Source of the DNA: Actinomycetota bacterium
GTDB taxonomy: Bacteria; Actinomycetota; Coriobacteriia; Anaerosomatales; Anaerosomataceae
Direction of reading: 5' to 3'
DNA: 64,000 nucleotides
Assembly: GCA_004348925.1 (NCBI GenBank)
Contig: RCMX01000002.1
Location: 106,046-170,045 of the forward strand
Positions within the stretch are counted from its first letter, which is position 1. Each line of letters begins with the position of its first letter. The position numbers and the translations under genes were made by a program. Positions 17,057 to 25,078 of the stretch are shown here, in pieces. Below the pieces are notes generated by a model that was given only the letters and a program-made list of their open reading frames with translations, ran no database searches and was not told the DNA's origin.

Positions 17057-18187
17057 ATGATCGAAGACCGCACTCAACAGATCCAGGCGATGCGCGAACG
17101 AGTCGCGCGCATCGGCGAATACCTTCATCTCGACGCCAAGCGTGCCGAGGTGGCCTCCCTCGAAGAACTCACGGTGGCGCCCGGCTTCTGGGACGACCCG
17201 ACATCGGCACAGGGCGTCATGTCGAAGGCGGCCGAGCTCCGGGACGAGATCACGTCGTTCGAGTCGATCGTCGCCGACCTTGACGACTTCGAGGTCGGCA
17301 ACGAACTCGCCGTCGCCGAGGACGATGAGGAGCTGGCAGCAGAAGCGGCCGCTACCGAGCGGGATCTGCTTCGCCGCATCAACGACCTCGAGCTTGCATC
17401 GTGGTTCACCGGCGAGTTCGACCACGGCGACGCAATCGTCACCATTATCCCGGGCCAGGGCGGTCTTGAGGCGCAGGACTGGGCCGAGATGCTTATGCGC
17501 ATGCTCACCAAGTACGCCGAGCGCCGCAAATGGAAAGTCGATCTGCACGACGCGCCCGCAGGCGTCGAGATCGGCATCGACCGGGCGGTATTCACCGTGC
17601 ACGGCCGCAACGCCTACGGCATGCTGCAATCCGAGGTCGGCGTGCACCGGCTTGTCCGCATCAGCCCCACCGACGAGAAGAAGCGTCGGCAGACCACCTT
17701 CGCGAAGATCGAAGTGCTCCCGGTGCTGCCGGATGAGGTGCAGGTCGAGATTCGCGAAGAAGACCTGCGCATCGACGTATATCGCTCATCGGGCCCCGGG
17801 GGCCAGTCCGTCAACACCACCGACTCGGCGGTCCGCATCACGCACCTGCCGACGGGCCTCGTCGTGACGTGCCAGAACGAGAAGAGCCAGCTCAAGAACA
17901 AAGAGAGCGCGATGACGATTCTCCGCTCACGTCTGTATGAACTCGAGGAGGAGAAGCGTCTCGCCGAGCTCGATGCTCTCAGGGGCGAGAAGCTCGATAT
18001 CTCCTTCGGCAGCCAGATCCGAAACTACGTGCTCTATCCGTACCAGATGGTCAAAGACGTCCGGTCGGGAGTAGAGACCAGCCAGGTCGACCGTGTGCTC
18101 GATGGAGAGCTCGACGAGTTCATCGTCGGCTTCCATCGTTGGCGCGTGGAGCACCAAACGGCTTCGGCTATGGGCGGGGGCGCGTAG
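17057..18187 (+). CDS. prfB: Peptide chain release factor 2 with variant stop-recognition tripeptide
   Basis: 376 aa, ATG 17057. Hydrolysis motif SGPGGQSVNTTDSAVR is intact, and the flanking HRLVRISP...RRQTTFAKIEVLP identifies RF2 rather than RF1. The frame is continuous, with no in-frame TGA and no programmed frameshift at the usual codon-26 site. The tripeptide anticodon, SPF in typical RF2, reads SPT here (codons at 17663-17671), followed by DEKK. RF2 ends translation at TGA and TAA. The phenylalanine change is notable in a window where TAG is the commonest stop. The PHP gene starts on the base after its stop. Confidence 0.95.
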   Translation: MIEDRTQQIQAMRERVARIGEYLHLDAKRAEVASLEELTVAPGFWDDPTSAQGVMSKAAELRDEITSFESIVADLDDFEVGNELAVAEDDEELAAEAAATERDLLRRINDLELASWFTGEFDHGDAIVTIIPGQGGLEAQDWAEMLMRMLTKYAERRKWKVDLHDAPAGVEIGIDRAVFTVHGRNAYGMLQSEVGVHRLVRISPTDEKKRRQTTFAKIEVLPVLPDEVQVEIREEDLRIDVYRSSGPGGQSVNTTDSAVRITHLPTGLVVTCQNEKSQLKNKESAMTILRSRLYELEEEKRLAELDALRGEKLDISFGSQIRNYVLYPYQMVKDVRSGVETSQVDRVLDGELDEFIVGFHRWRVEHQTASAMGGGA

Positions 18188-18946
18188 ATGCGCCTGCTGG
18201 CGGATCTCCACACGCATACCGTCGCGTCCGGTCACGGGTACTCTACGGTCACCGAGGTCGCGACCGCGGCGGCCGCGAAGGGACTTGAGCTCGTCGCGAT
18301 CACCGATCACGGCCCCGCAGTTCCTGGCGGGGCGCACCTGTGGTACTTCTGGAACATGAAGGTGATCCCCTCGGTTCTCGGCGGTGTTCGCATCCTGAAG
18401 GGCTGCGAGGCCAATCCGTGCCTCGATACGGACAACGGCATCGATCTTCCCGATGAGATGCTCTCGATGCTCGACTTCGTCGCCGTGGGCCTGCATCCGG
18501 CATGCGGATTCGATGAGGTCGATCGCGTGAAGAACACGGAGGCGCTGCTCCGCGTTGTCGAGAACCCGTTCGTCGACATGATCACGCATCCGGGCAACGA
18601 GGATGAGTTCCCGGTCGACCTGGACGCCATCGTGAGCGCCGCGGTGCGCAACGGGGTGATCCTGGAGCTCAACAACTACTCGTTCGACCCGCGAAGCGGT
18701 CGGCACTCGTCGTTCGCGCGCGAGCGCGAGTTCGCCGAGGCGGCCCGGGATGCCGGCGCCACCATCGCCGTCAACTCCGACGCGCACTTCCACCTCCTCG
18801 TTGGCGAAGTCGGTAACGCCCTCGCCGTGGCCGAGGAGATCGGGTTTCCGGAGGAGCGGATCGTGAATCGCGATGCGGCGTCGGTCCTTGCTTTTCTCGG
18901 CGCGAAACGTGAACGGTCGAGGATCGATGCAGGGGGAGTGTGGTAG
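18188..18946 (+). CDS. PHP domain metal-dependent phosphatase (YcdX-like)
   Basis: 252 aa, ATG directly after the prfB stop. PHP signatures in order: DLHTHTVASGHGYSTVTE (metal-binding HxH), ITDHGPAVPG, the metal-ligand stretch around GCEANPC, then HPGNEDEFPVDL and NSDAHFHLLVGEVG. This order matches the YcdX/YciV-like PHP phosphatases, trinuclear-metal cytoplasmic enzymes that hydrolyse small phosphoesters. The true substrate cannot be told from sequence. Translationally coupled with prfB and the YitT-type gene. Confidence 0.88.
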   Translation: MRLLADLHTHTVASGHGYSTVTEVATAAAAKGLELVAITDHGPAVPGGAHLWYFWNMKVIPSVLGGVRILKGCEANPCLDTDNGIDLPDEMLSMLDFVAVGLHPACGFDEVDRVKNTEALLRVVENPFVDMITHPGNEDEFPVDLDAIVSAAVRNGVILELNNYSFDPRSGRHSSFAREREFAEAARDAGATIAVNSDAHFHLLVGEVGNALAVAEEIGFPEERIVNRDAASVLAFLGAKRERSRIDAGGVW

Positions 18947-18948
18947 CG

Positions 18949-19851
18949 ATGGTGGCACGCAGCCTCTCGAAAGTCACACCGAGCACGGTCCTTAGGAGCC
19001 GCCGCGTCAGGGACTACCTGTTCATGACGGTCGGCATCCTCATCACCGCATGGGGTCTCGACGCATTCCTTATCCCGAACAAGCTGGTGGCGGGCGGCGT
19101 GTCCGGCTTGTCGACCGTGCTCTACTACACACTGCTCGACCAGGGGATCAAGGTTCCTGTCGGCATGATGATGCTTGCGATGAACGCCGTGCTGCTGGTG
19201 GTCGCGGTGTCGTTCAGGGGCTGGCGCTACGGGGCGAAGACCATCTACGGCATGATCGCGCTTTCGGTGGCAGTTGACGTACTCGCGCCGTTCACGCCGC
19301 ATCTCGCCGTGAACGATCACCTGCTGGCCGTTCTCTACGGCGGCGTCGTCACCGGCATCGGTATGGGTCTCGTGTTCAAGGCGCGCGGCAACACCGGCGG
19401 GACCGATATCGTCGCGCAGCTACTGGCGGATCGAAGCAACTTCGGCGTCGGTCAGATGATGCTTGCCGCCGATGCGACGGTCACCCTCTTTGCTGCCATC
19501 AAGTTCGGACCCGATCTGGCGCTCTACGGCGCGGTCGCCGTGGTCATCATGGGCCGCGTGATCGATCTCGTGCAGGAGGGCCTCTCGGTGGAGAAGGCTG
19601 CCTACATTATCTCGGAGCATGCGGACCGCATCGCCGAGGCGATACTGCATGAGCTCGGGCGCGGCGCTACCGGTCTCGCAGGGCGAGGGCTGTACTCGGG
19701 GAAAGAACGGGAGATCATCCTCACGGTCGTCTCCCGCCGGGAGATAGACGCGCTCAAGGCACTCGTGCATGCTGCTGACCCCGCCGCCTTCATGATCATC
19801 TCGGACATTCACGAAGCACTCGGCGAAGGATTCAAGGAGATAGGAGTCTAG
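18949..19851 (+). CDS. YitT family membrane protein with C-terminal DUF2179 domain
   Basis: 300 aa from ATG 18949 (SD AGGGGGAG about 10 nt upstream; GTG 18940 is also in frame but too close to it). Five or so membrane helices (MTVGILITAWGLDAFLIPNKLVAGGVSGLSTVL, VARGNTGGTDIVAQLL-type loop) are followed by a soluble DUF2179 domain (ISEHADRIAEAILHELGRGATGLAGRGLYSGKE). YitT proteins are uncharacterised; a transport or sensing role is often assumed. Stop is immediately followed by the transketolase start. Confidence 0.88.
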   Translation: MVARSLSKVTPSTVLRSRRVRDYLFMTVGILITAWGLDAFLIPNKLVAGGVSGLSTVLYYTLLDQGIKVPVGMMMLAMNAVLLVVAVSFRGWRYGAKTIYGMIALSVAVDVLAPFTPHLAVNDHLLAVLYGGVVTGIGMGLVFKARGNTGGTDIVAQLLADRSNFGVGQMMLAADATVTLFAAIKFGPDLALYGAVAVVIMGRVIDLVQEGLSVEKAAYIISEHADRIAEAILHELGRGATGLAGRGLYSGKEREIILTVVSRREIDALKALVHAADPAAFMIISDIHEALGEGFKEIGV

Positions 19852-20703
19852 ATGGCGGAGGGTCGTTCACCCGATGAACTGCGCGAGCTCGCCCGGCGTA
19901 TGCGCTGCGATATCGTGAGCATGCTGACCGAGGCAGGCTCGGGCCACCCCGGCGGCTCGCTGTCGGCGGCTGACATCGTCGCGACGCTGTACGGCTCGGT
20001 GCTGCGGCACGACCCGGCGCAACCCGCACTGCCCGAGCGCGATCGCTTCGTGCTGTCGAAGGGCCACGCTGCACCCGTGCTGTATGCGGCGCTTGCCGAG
20101 ACGGGCTACTTCGACCGCACGCACCTTGGCACGCTGCGCAAGCTCGGATCGATCCTGCAGGGACACCCCGACTGCAAGAAGACGCCGGGTGTGGAGGTCT
20201 CGACCGGGTCGCTCGGCCAGGGATTGGCCATCAGCAACGGCATGGCGCTCTCACTCAGACTCGACGGGATGATGGAGCCCACCGTGTACTGTCTGCTCGG
20301 CGACGGTGAGCTCCAGGAAGGCGAGGTCTGGGAGGCAGCGATGTTCGCATCGCACCACGGGCTGACAAATGTGGTCGCGATCGTCGACAACAACGGACTC
20401 CAGATCGACGGCGCCTGCTCAGAGGTCATGTGCCTTGGTGAGATAGCGCACAAGTTCGCCGCGTTCGGCTGGGAGGCCGTCGAATGTGACGGCCACGACA
20501 TCGGCACGCTCGTGCGTGTCCTTGGCGGAGCCCGCGCCCGTGCCGAGGCTGGCGGCAAGCCGGTCGTGGTCGTGTGCTCGACGATCAAGGGGAAGGGTGT
20601 TTCCTTCATGCAGGGCCTCGCTGACTGGCATGGAAAGACGCCCACGGCCGAGCAGGCCGCGACGGCGCTGGCGGAGCTCGGCTGCAACGGAGAGGTGGCG
20701 TGA
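19852..20703 (+). CDS. Transketolase, N-terminal (TPP-binding) subunit
   Basis: 283 aa, ATG 19852 with SD GGAG within the preceding coding end. Thiamine diphosphate motif GDGELQEGEVWEAAMFASHH...IVDNNGLQIDG and the substrate histidine segment LSKGHAAPVLYAAL are present. With the next gene it forms a split transketolase, as in many anaerobes and archaea, moving two-carbon units between sugar phosphates to supply ribose and erythrose phosphates. The TGATG junction with the C-terminal gene couples their translation. Confidence 0.95.
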   Translation: MAEGRSPDELRELARRMRCDIVSMLTEAGSGHPGGSLSAADIVATLYGSVLRHDPAQPALPERDRFVLSKGHAAPVLYAALAETGYFDRTHLGTLRKLGSILQGHPDCKKTPGVEVSTGSLGQGLAISNGMALSLRLDGMMEPTVYCLLGDGELQEGEVWEAAMFASHHGLTNVVAIVDNNGLQIDGACSEVMCLGEIAHKFAAFGWEAVECDGHDIGTLVRVLGGARARAEAGGKPVVVVCSTIKGKGVSFMQGLADWHGKTPTAEQAATALAELGCNGEVA

Positions 20704-21644
20704 TGGGCGAGAAGCGTGCAACGCGCGAAGCGTTCGGAGCGACGCTCGTCGAGCTCGCCGATGCAGGTATGGATGTCGTCGTGGTCGAGGCGGACCTCTC
20801 GAAGTCCACAACGACCGCGACGTTCGAGAAGGCGTATCCGGCCCGCTTCTTCAACGCCGGCATCGCCGAGCAGAACATGATCGGCACGGCAGCCGGCCTG
20901 GCCGTTGGCGGCAAGATCGCGTTCACGGGCTCCTTCGCGGTATTCGCGACCGGCCGGGCGTACGATCAGGTTCGCAACACCGTCTGCTACTCAGGACTCG
21001 ACGTGAAGCTCTGCCCCACACACTCGGGCATTACGGTCGGACCTGACGGCGGCAGCCACCAGATGCTTGAGGACCTTGCGCTCATGCGCGTGCTCCCCGG
21101 AATGCGGGTGCTCGTGCCGGCGGACGCGCGTGCGGCAGCGTCGGCGATCCGCGTGGCGGCAGCGACGCCGGGCCCGTTCTACGTCCGGCTCGGCCGTGCC
21201 GCTGTTCCGCTGGTGTACGATGAGGGCTTCGAGTTCGAGCTCGGCCGCGCTTACGTGCTTCGCGAGGGGACGGATGTCACCCTGGCCGCATGCGGCGTCA
21301 TGGTGGAGCGAGCACTGGCCGCAGCCGAACTTCTCGCGGCCGAGGGCGTCTCAGCGGAGGTGCTCGATGTCGCGACCATCAAGCCGATCGATGCCGATAC
21401 GGTCGTCGCCTCGGTCGCCAGGACGGGCGCGGTCGTCACCTGCGAAGAGCACTCGATCATCGGGGGTCTCGGGTCGGCTGTAGCCGAGGTTATCGGCGAA
21501 CAGCGCCCCGTGCCACTCCGCCGCGTAGGCGTCCGTGATGTCTTCGGAACATCCGGCGATCCCGAGGAGCTCATGGTGCATTACGGGCTCACCGCGATCG
21601 ATATTGCCGCCGCCGCGCGTGAGGCGATCGCCGTTCGGGCGTGA
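20703..21644 (+). CDS. Transketolase, C-terminal subunit
   Basis: 313 aa, ATG 20703 overlapping the N-subunit stop by one base. Contains the pyrimidine-binding region with the catalytic glutamate segment FNAGIAEQNMIGTAAGLA, the loop THSGITVGPDGGSHQMLEDLAL, and the C-terminal domain (VTCEEHSIIGGLGSAVAEVI). It completes the active site of the split enzyme in the cytoplasm, in the non-oxidative pentose phosphate pathway. DXP synthase also shares these folds, but the split layout and PDGGSHQ loop favour transketolase. Confidence 0.94.
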   Translation: MGEKRATREAFGATLVELADAGMDVVVVEADLSKSTTTATFEKAYPARFFNAGIAEQNMIGTAAGLAVGGKIAFTGSFAVFATGRAYDQVRNTVCYSGLDVKLCPTHSGITVGPDGGSHQMLEDLALMRVLPGMRVLVPADARAAASAIRVAAATPGPFYVRLGRAAVPLVYDEGFEFELGRAYVLREGTDVTLAACGVMVERALAAAELLAAEGVSAEVLDVATIKPIDADTVVASVARTGAVVTCEEHSIIGGLGSAVAEVIGEQRPVPLRRVGVRDVFGTSGDPEELMVHYGLTAIDIAAAAREAIAVRA

Positions 21645-21713
21645 AGGGCGTGTGAAGTTCGAGAAACGCTGCGGGCGTGAGAGCGTCGGTACGGCAGCGG
21701 TTTTGCTAGAATT

Positions 21714-21722
21714 GCCCGGGAA
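21714..21722 (+). promoter_or_regulatory. Extended -10 promoter (TGC-TAGAAT) upstream of ftsE
   Basis: TGCTAGAAT (TAGAAT 21717-21722), 24 nt before ATG 21747, within a string also found before secA. No good -35. Confidence 0.5.
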
Positions 21723-21746
21723 TCGTTATCAACAGATGGAGCATCC

Positions 21747-22433
21747 ATGATATCCATGCGGAACGTCAGCAAGACGTATGGTGCTGACAAACCCGCTCTC
21801 TACGACGTGAATGTGGAGATCGAGCAGGGAGAGTTCGTCTTCCTCGTCGGTCATTCGGGTTCCGGCAAGTCCACATTCATCCGACTCCTTCAGCGCGAGC
21901 TGCTGCCGTCGGAAGGCTCTATCGTCGTTGCGGGCCAGGACCTGACCAGGATGAAGAACTGGAAGGTGCCGTTCCTGCGCAGGAACATCGGTTGCGTCTT
22001 CCAGGATTTCAAGCTGCTGCCGAACAAGACCACCTATGAGAACGTGGCGTTTGCCCTCGAGGTCATCGGTCGGAGCAAGCACGTCATCCGCACCCAGGTA
22101 CCCGAGGTGCTGCGTCTGGTCGGCCTGGAAGAGAAGATCAACAGCTACCCTGATGAGCTCTCCGGTGGTGAGCAGCAGCGGGTGAGCATCGCCCGCGCGT
22201 TCGTGAACCGCCCGCCGCTCTTGCTCGCGGACGAGCCGACGGGCAACCTCGACCCGGCAACGTCGCTGGGGATCATGAGCCTCTTCAGCCGCATCAACAA
22301 GACCGGCACGACCGTGCTGGTTGCGACGCATGACAGGGAGATGGTCGACTCGATGCGCAAACGCGTCATCGCACTGGAGAACGGCCGTGTCATCCGTGAC
22401 CAGGATCGCGGGGTGTACGGTTATGGCGATTAA
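21747..22433 (+). CDS. ftsE: Cell division ABC ATPase FtsE
   Basis: 228 aa, ATG 21747 with SD GGAG. Starts [12 protein letters not shown]; Walker [10 protein letters not shown], signature [17 protein letters not shown], Walker [14 protein letters not shown]. The FtsE-specific stretch [25 protein letters not shown] is clear. With FtsX it couples ATP hydrolysis in the cytoplasm to control of cell-wall hydrolases outside. The 3' end overlaps ftsX by 11 nt. Confidence 0.97.
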   Translation: MISMRNVSKTYGADKPALYDVNVEIEQGEFVFLVGHSGSGKSTFIRLLQRELLPSEGSIVVAGQDLTRMKNWKVPFLRRNIGCVFQDFKLLPNKTTYENVAFALEVIGRSKHVIRTQVPEVLRLVGLEEKINSYPDELSGGEQQRVSIARAFVNRPPLLLADEPTGNLDPATSLGIMSLFSRINKTGTTVLVATHDREMVDSMRKRVIALENGRVIRDQDRGVYGYGD

Positions 22434-23340
22434 CGTCGGCTATTTCGTTCGGGAGTCGGTCCAGAGCTTCCGCCGCAACTGGGTCATGAGCCTCGGCGCG
22501 GTCATCACCATCTACCTGTCGCTGCTGATCGTCGGCGCTTCCGTCGGCAGTAGCATGATCGTCGGGCAGGTCGTCCGGTCGGTCGAGGAAAAGGTCTCGA
22601 TCCGCATCTTCCTCAAGGACGGCGCGGCACCCGCCGACGTCGACGCGCTCAACAAGGCGCTGGTCGGTGATGTACGCGTCAAGGACGTGAAGTACACCTC
22701 GAAGGAAGAAGCCCTCGAGGAGCTCAAGAAGACGACGCTGGCAGACAGCCCCGAGATCGTCGACCAGCTTGAGGTCAACCCGCTTCCCGCGTCACTTGAC
22801 GTGAATCTGAAGAAGCCGCAGGACGTCAACGCCGTCGTTGAGACGATCAAGGCGAATCCGGGGTTCCTCAAGGTCGCAGACCGTCCGGATACTCCCGAGA
22901 AATCATTGAAGTACGGGCAGCAGATCGTGAACCAGCTGTTCGCGTTCACGAGTGCGCTGCGGGTCATAGGTGCCGTCTTCATCATCATGCTGGCTGTCAT
23001 CAGCCTCATCTTCATCAACAACACGATCCGGCTTGCGATCTACGCCAGGCGCAAGGAGATCGGCATCATGAGGCTCGTGGGAGCGTCGAACTGGTTCATC
23101 CGTACGCCATTCCTTCTGGAGGGCGTATTGCAGAGTCTCCTCGGAGCGTTCCTGGCGTTGCTGACGCTCGGCTCGGTCCAGTGGTTCCTGTTGCCCAAGC
23201 TCAAGGAGAGCATCTCGTTCCTACCGGTCTCGCTCTCGGCAGGTGCCTCGGTGCAGATCTCTCTCATACTCATCCTGAGCGGCGTGATCATCGGTCTCGC
23301 CGGCTCCGCCGTCGCCCTGAGGCGCTATCTGAAGGTCTAA
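22423..23340 (+). CDS. ftsX: Cell division permease-like protein FtsX
   Basis: 305 aa from ATG 22423 inside the end of ftsE. One N-terminal helix ([20 protein letters not shown]) precedes a large extracytoplasmic domain (about 50-170, [24 protein letters not shown]...), then three helices with the FtsX/MacB signature [29 protein letters not shown]. The outer domain normally recruits peptidoglycan hydrolases or their activators; the downstream S41 protease may act in the same envelope process. Confidence 0.96.
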   Translation: MAINVGYFVRESVQSFRRNWVMSLGAVITIYLSLLIVGASVGSSMIVGQVVRSVEEKVSIRIFLKDGAAPADVDALNKALVGDVRVKDVKYTSKEEALEELKKTTLADSPEIVDQLEVNPLPASLDVNLKKPQDVNAVVETIKANPGFLKVADRPDTPEKSLKYGQQIVNQLFAFTSALRVIGAVFIIMLAVISLIFINNTIRLAIYARRKEIGIMRLVGASNWFIRTPFLLEGVLQSLLGAFLALLTLGSVQWFLLPKLKESISFLPVSLSAGASVQISLILILSGVIIGLAGSAVALRRYLKV

Positions 23341-23345
23341 TCCCC

Positions 23346-24536
23346 ATGAACAAAGCACTGAAGTACACCATCGGCGCAGCCGTCGTGCTGATGCTCATCG
23401 TTGTCGCGTTCGCAGGCGGAGTCCTGTTCGACCGCATGTTGCCGTCCGTCGGCGTCGTCCCCGGCGTGGGCAAGGCGCCGGCCAGTGTCGAGCGCGCCGC
23501 GACCGAGGTCCAGAAGATCATCAACGCCGAGGCGCTCGAACCGAGCGATGAAGCGTCGATGACTGCCGGAGTCGTCAAGGGCATGCTCGAATCCCTGGGC
23601 GACCCCTACGCGACGTACTTCGACGCGGAGCACTACAAGTACTTCACCGAGCAGACCAACGGCGAGTTCTACGGCATCGGCATCACCATCGCCGACAAGG
23701 ACGGTCGGGCGTACGTGGTGAAGGTTCTCGACAAGACGCCGGCGCAGGCAGCCGGCCTCAAGGCCGATGATGTGATCGTCTCGATCGACGGCGTGACCCG
23801 CGACAAATGGGACGTCGACGAGGTCGTGAAGCGCGTGCGCGGTCCCGAGGGAACGCCGGTGAAGCTTGGAGTGACGCGGTCCGGCTCGGAGAAGCCCATC
23901 GTCTTCACGATCAAGCGCGCGAAGATCGAGGTGCCCAACATCGAGCAGGAGTTGGTCGGCAAGGATGTCGGCTACATCCGCCTGTACTCATTCAACCAGA
24001 GGTCGGGAGACGACGTTCGCGGGGCGATCGACAGCCTGTCCAAGAAGGGCGCCAAGGCCTTCATCCTCGATCTTCGCGACAATCCCGGCGGTCTTCTCAG
24101 CGCGTCTGTCGACGTGGTCTCGCTCTTTGTGAAGGACGGCGTGGTGGTCACCGTCGACGGCCGTGCCGCAGGCACGGATGAGACGTATCGTGTCTCGGGC
24201 GACACTGCGACCGAGGCCCCCCTCGTGCTGCTCGTCAATGAGAACTCCGCCTCGGCAAGCGAGATCGTCGCCGGCGCGCTGCAAGACTACAAGCGTGCGA
24301 CGATCATCGGCGTGACATCGTTTGGCAAGGGGAGCGTCCAGCAGATCGAGGAGCTGTCGTTCGGCGGCGCAGTCAAGCTGACGATCGCGCACTACCTCAC
24401 GCCGCTGGGGCGCGTCATCGACAAGAAGGGCGTCGTGCCCGAGATCGCCGTGAAGATGGATGCCGAGAAGCAGGCCGACAAGGCCACGGATTCGCAGTAC
24501 CAGCGCGCGCTTACGGAGATCCGCAAGAAGCTCTAG
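23346..24536 (+). CDS. C-terminal processing peptidase, S41 family
   Basis: 396 aa from ATG 23346, 5 bp after ftsX. N-terminal anchor helix (IGAAVVLMLIVVAFAGGVLF), a helical cap with the AGVVKGMLESLGDPYATYF motif, a PDZ domain (GIGITIADKDGRAYVVKVLDKTPAQAAGLKADD), then the protease core with the Ser-Lys dyad region NENSASASEIVAGALQDYKR...SFGKGSVQ. Acts outside the membrane on exported proteins or hydrolases. Its last bases overlap the convergent 24533 gene by 4 bp. Confidence 0.95.
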   Translation: MNKALKYTIGAAVVLMLIVVAFAGGVLFDRMLPSVGVVPGVGKAPASVERAATEVQKIINAEALEPSDEASMTAGVVKGMLESLGDPYATYFDAEHYKYFTEQTNGEFYGIGITIADKDGRAYVVKVLDKTPAQAAGLKADDVIVSIDGVTRDKWDVDEVVKRVRGPEGTPVKLGVTRSGSEKPIVFTIKRAKIEVPNIEQELVGKDVGYIRLYSFNQRSGDDVRGAIDSLSKKGAKAFILDLRDNPGGLLSASVDVVSLFVKDGVVVTVDGRAAGTDETYRVSGDTATEAPLVLLVNENSASASEIVAGALQDYKRATIIGVTSFGKGSVQQIEELSFGGAVKLTIAHYLTPLGRVIDKKGVVPEIAVKMDAEKQADKATDSQYQRALTEIRKKL

Positions 24537-24955
24537 TCGTCGTCCTCGTCGTCATCGAGGGTCACGTACGACTGTGGGTCGAACGCGATCTCGTCCATCA
24601 GCCGGATGACCGGGCGGCCTTCGCGCAGGTCCGGCTCGTCGAGCGGCTCCATCACAAGACTCAGGCCGTCGCCGTTGAGCTCGATGCGCGTCGTTCCGTC
24701 GTCGGCTGTTGTGAAATCGAGGTAGCGGAAGCTTGCCACGTTGAGGAACAGGCAGCCGTTGACGAGCAGCGTCGAAGAGTCCGGGTCGGCCATGATCTTC
24801 ACGAGCGTCGCCTTGCCTTCGGTGACCGGCTCGCCGTCCACGGCGTACCGGTACTCGAAGGTCTCCACGGTCTCCATGGCGCGGACCATGTCGCGAAGGC
24901 TGGTGAGGGTGCCTGTCCCGATAAGGGTCGGTGTGAGTTCCCGCTGGTTGTGCAT
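24533..24955 (-). CDS. Acidic protein of unknown function, convergent with S41 peptidase
   Basis: 140 aa, ATG at 24955 with SD GGAG on the minus strand. Soluble, predicted mostly beta (SSTLLVNGCLFLNVASFRYLDFT, TRIELNGDGLSLVMEPLDEP), ending in a strongly acidic tail (VTLDDDEDDD). Only 4 bp overlap separates its stop from that of the S41 gene. It is divergent from rnr. I do not recognise a family; a small ligand-binding beta fold is a guess. Confidence 0.7.
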   Translation of the reverse strand: MHNQRELTPTLIGTGTLTSLRDMVRAMETVETFEYRYAVDGEPVTEGKATLVKIMADPDSSTLLVNGCLFLNVASFRYLDFTTADDGTTRIELNGDGLSLVMEPLDEPDLREGRPVIRLMDEIAFDPQSYVTLDDDEDDD

Positions 24956-24997
24956 GTGCGCTCCGAACGCTCAGGTGTAGAGTTGCACCATACAGAG

Positions 24998-25003
24998 ATT
25001 GTA
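24998..25003 (-). promoter_or_regulatory. Extended -10 (TGC-TACAAT) for the 24533 gene
   Basis: On the minus strand GTGCTACAAT places TACAAT at 25003-24998, 43 nt before the ATG at 24955. No clear -35; same extended TG form as other promoters in the window. Confidence 0.4.
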
Positions 25004-25078
25004 GCACCGCGGCAAGCCGCGCCCGGCCCGCCCGGCGGGGCCGACGAACCGCTCGTCGAACGGGCCCGGGGAGGTTCT

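Noticed and set aside
17057-17160. Programmed frameshift in prfB
   Set aside because: The frame is continuous and has no in-frame TGA near codon 26.
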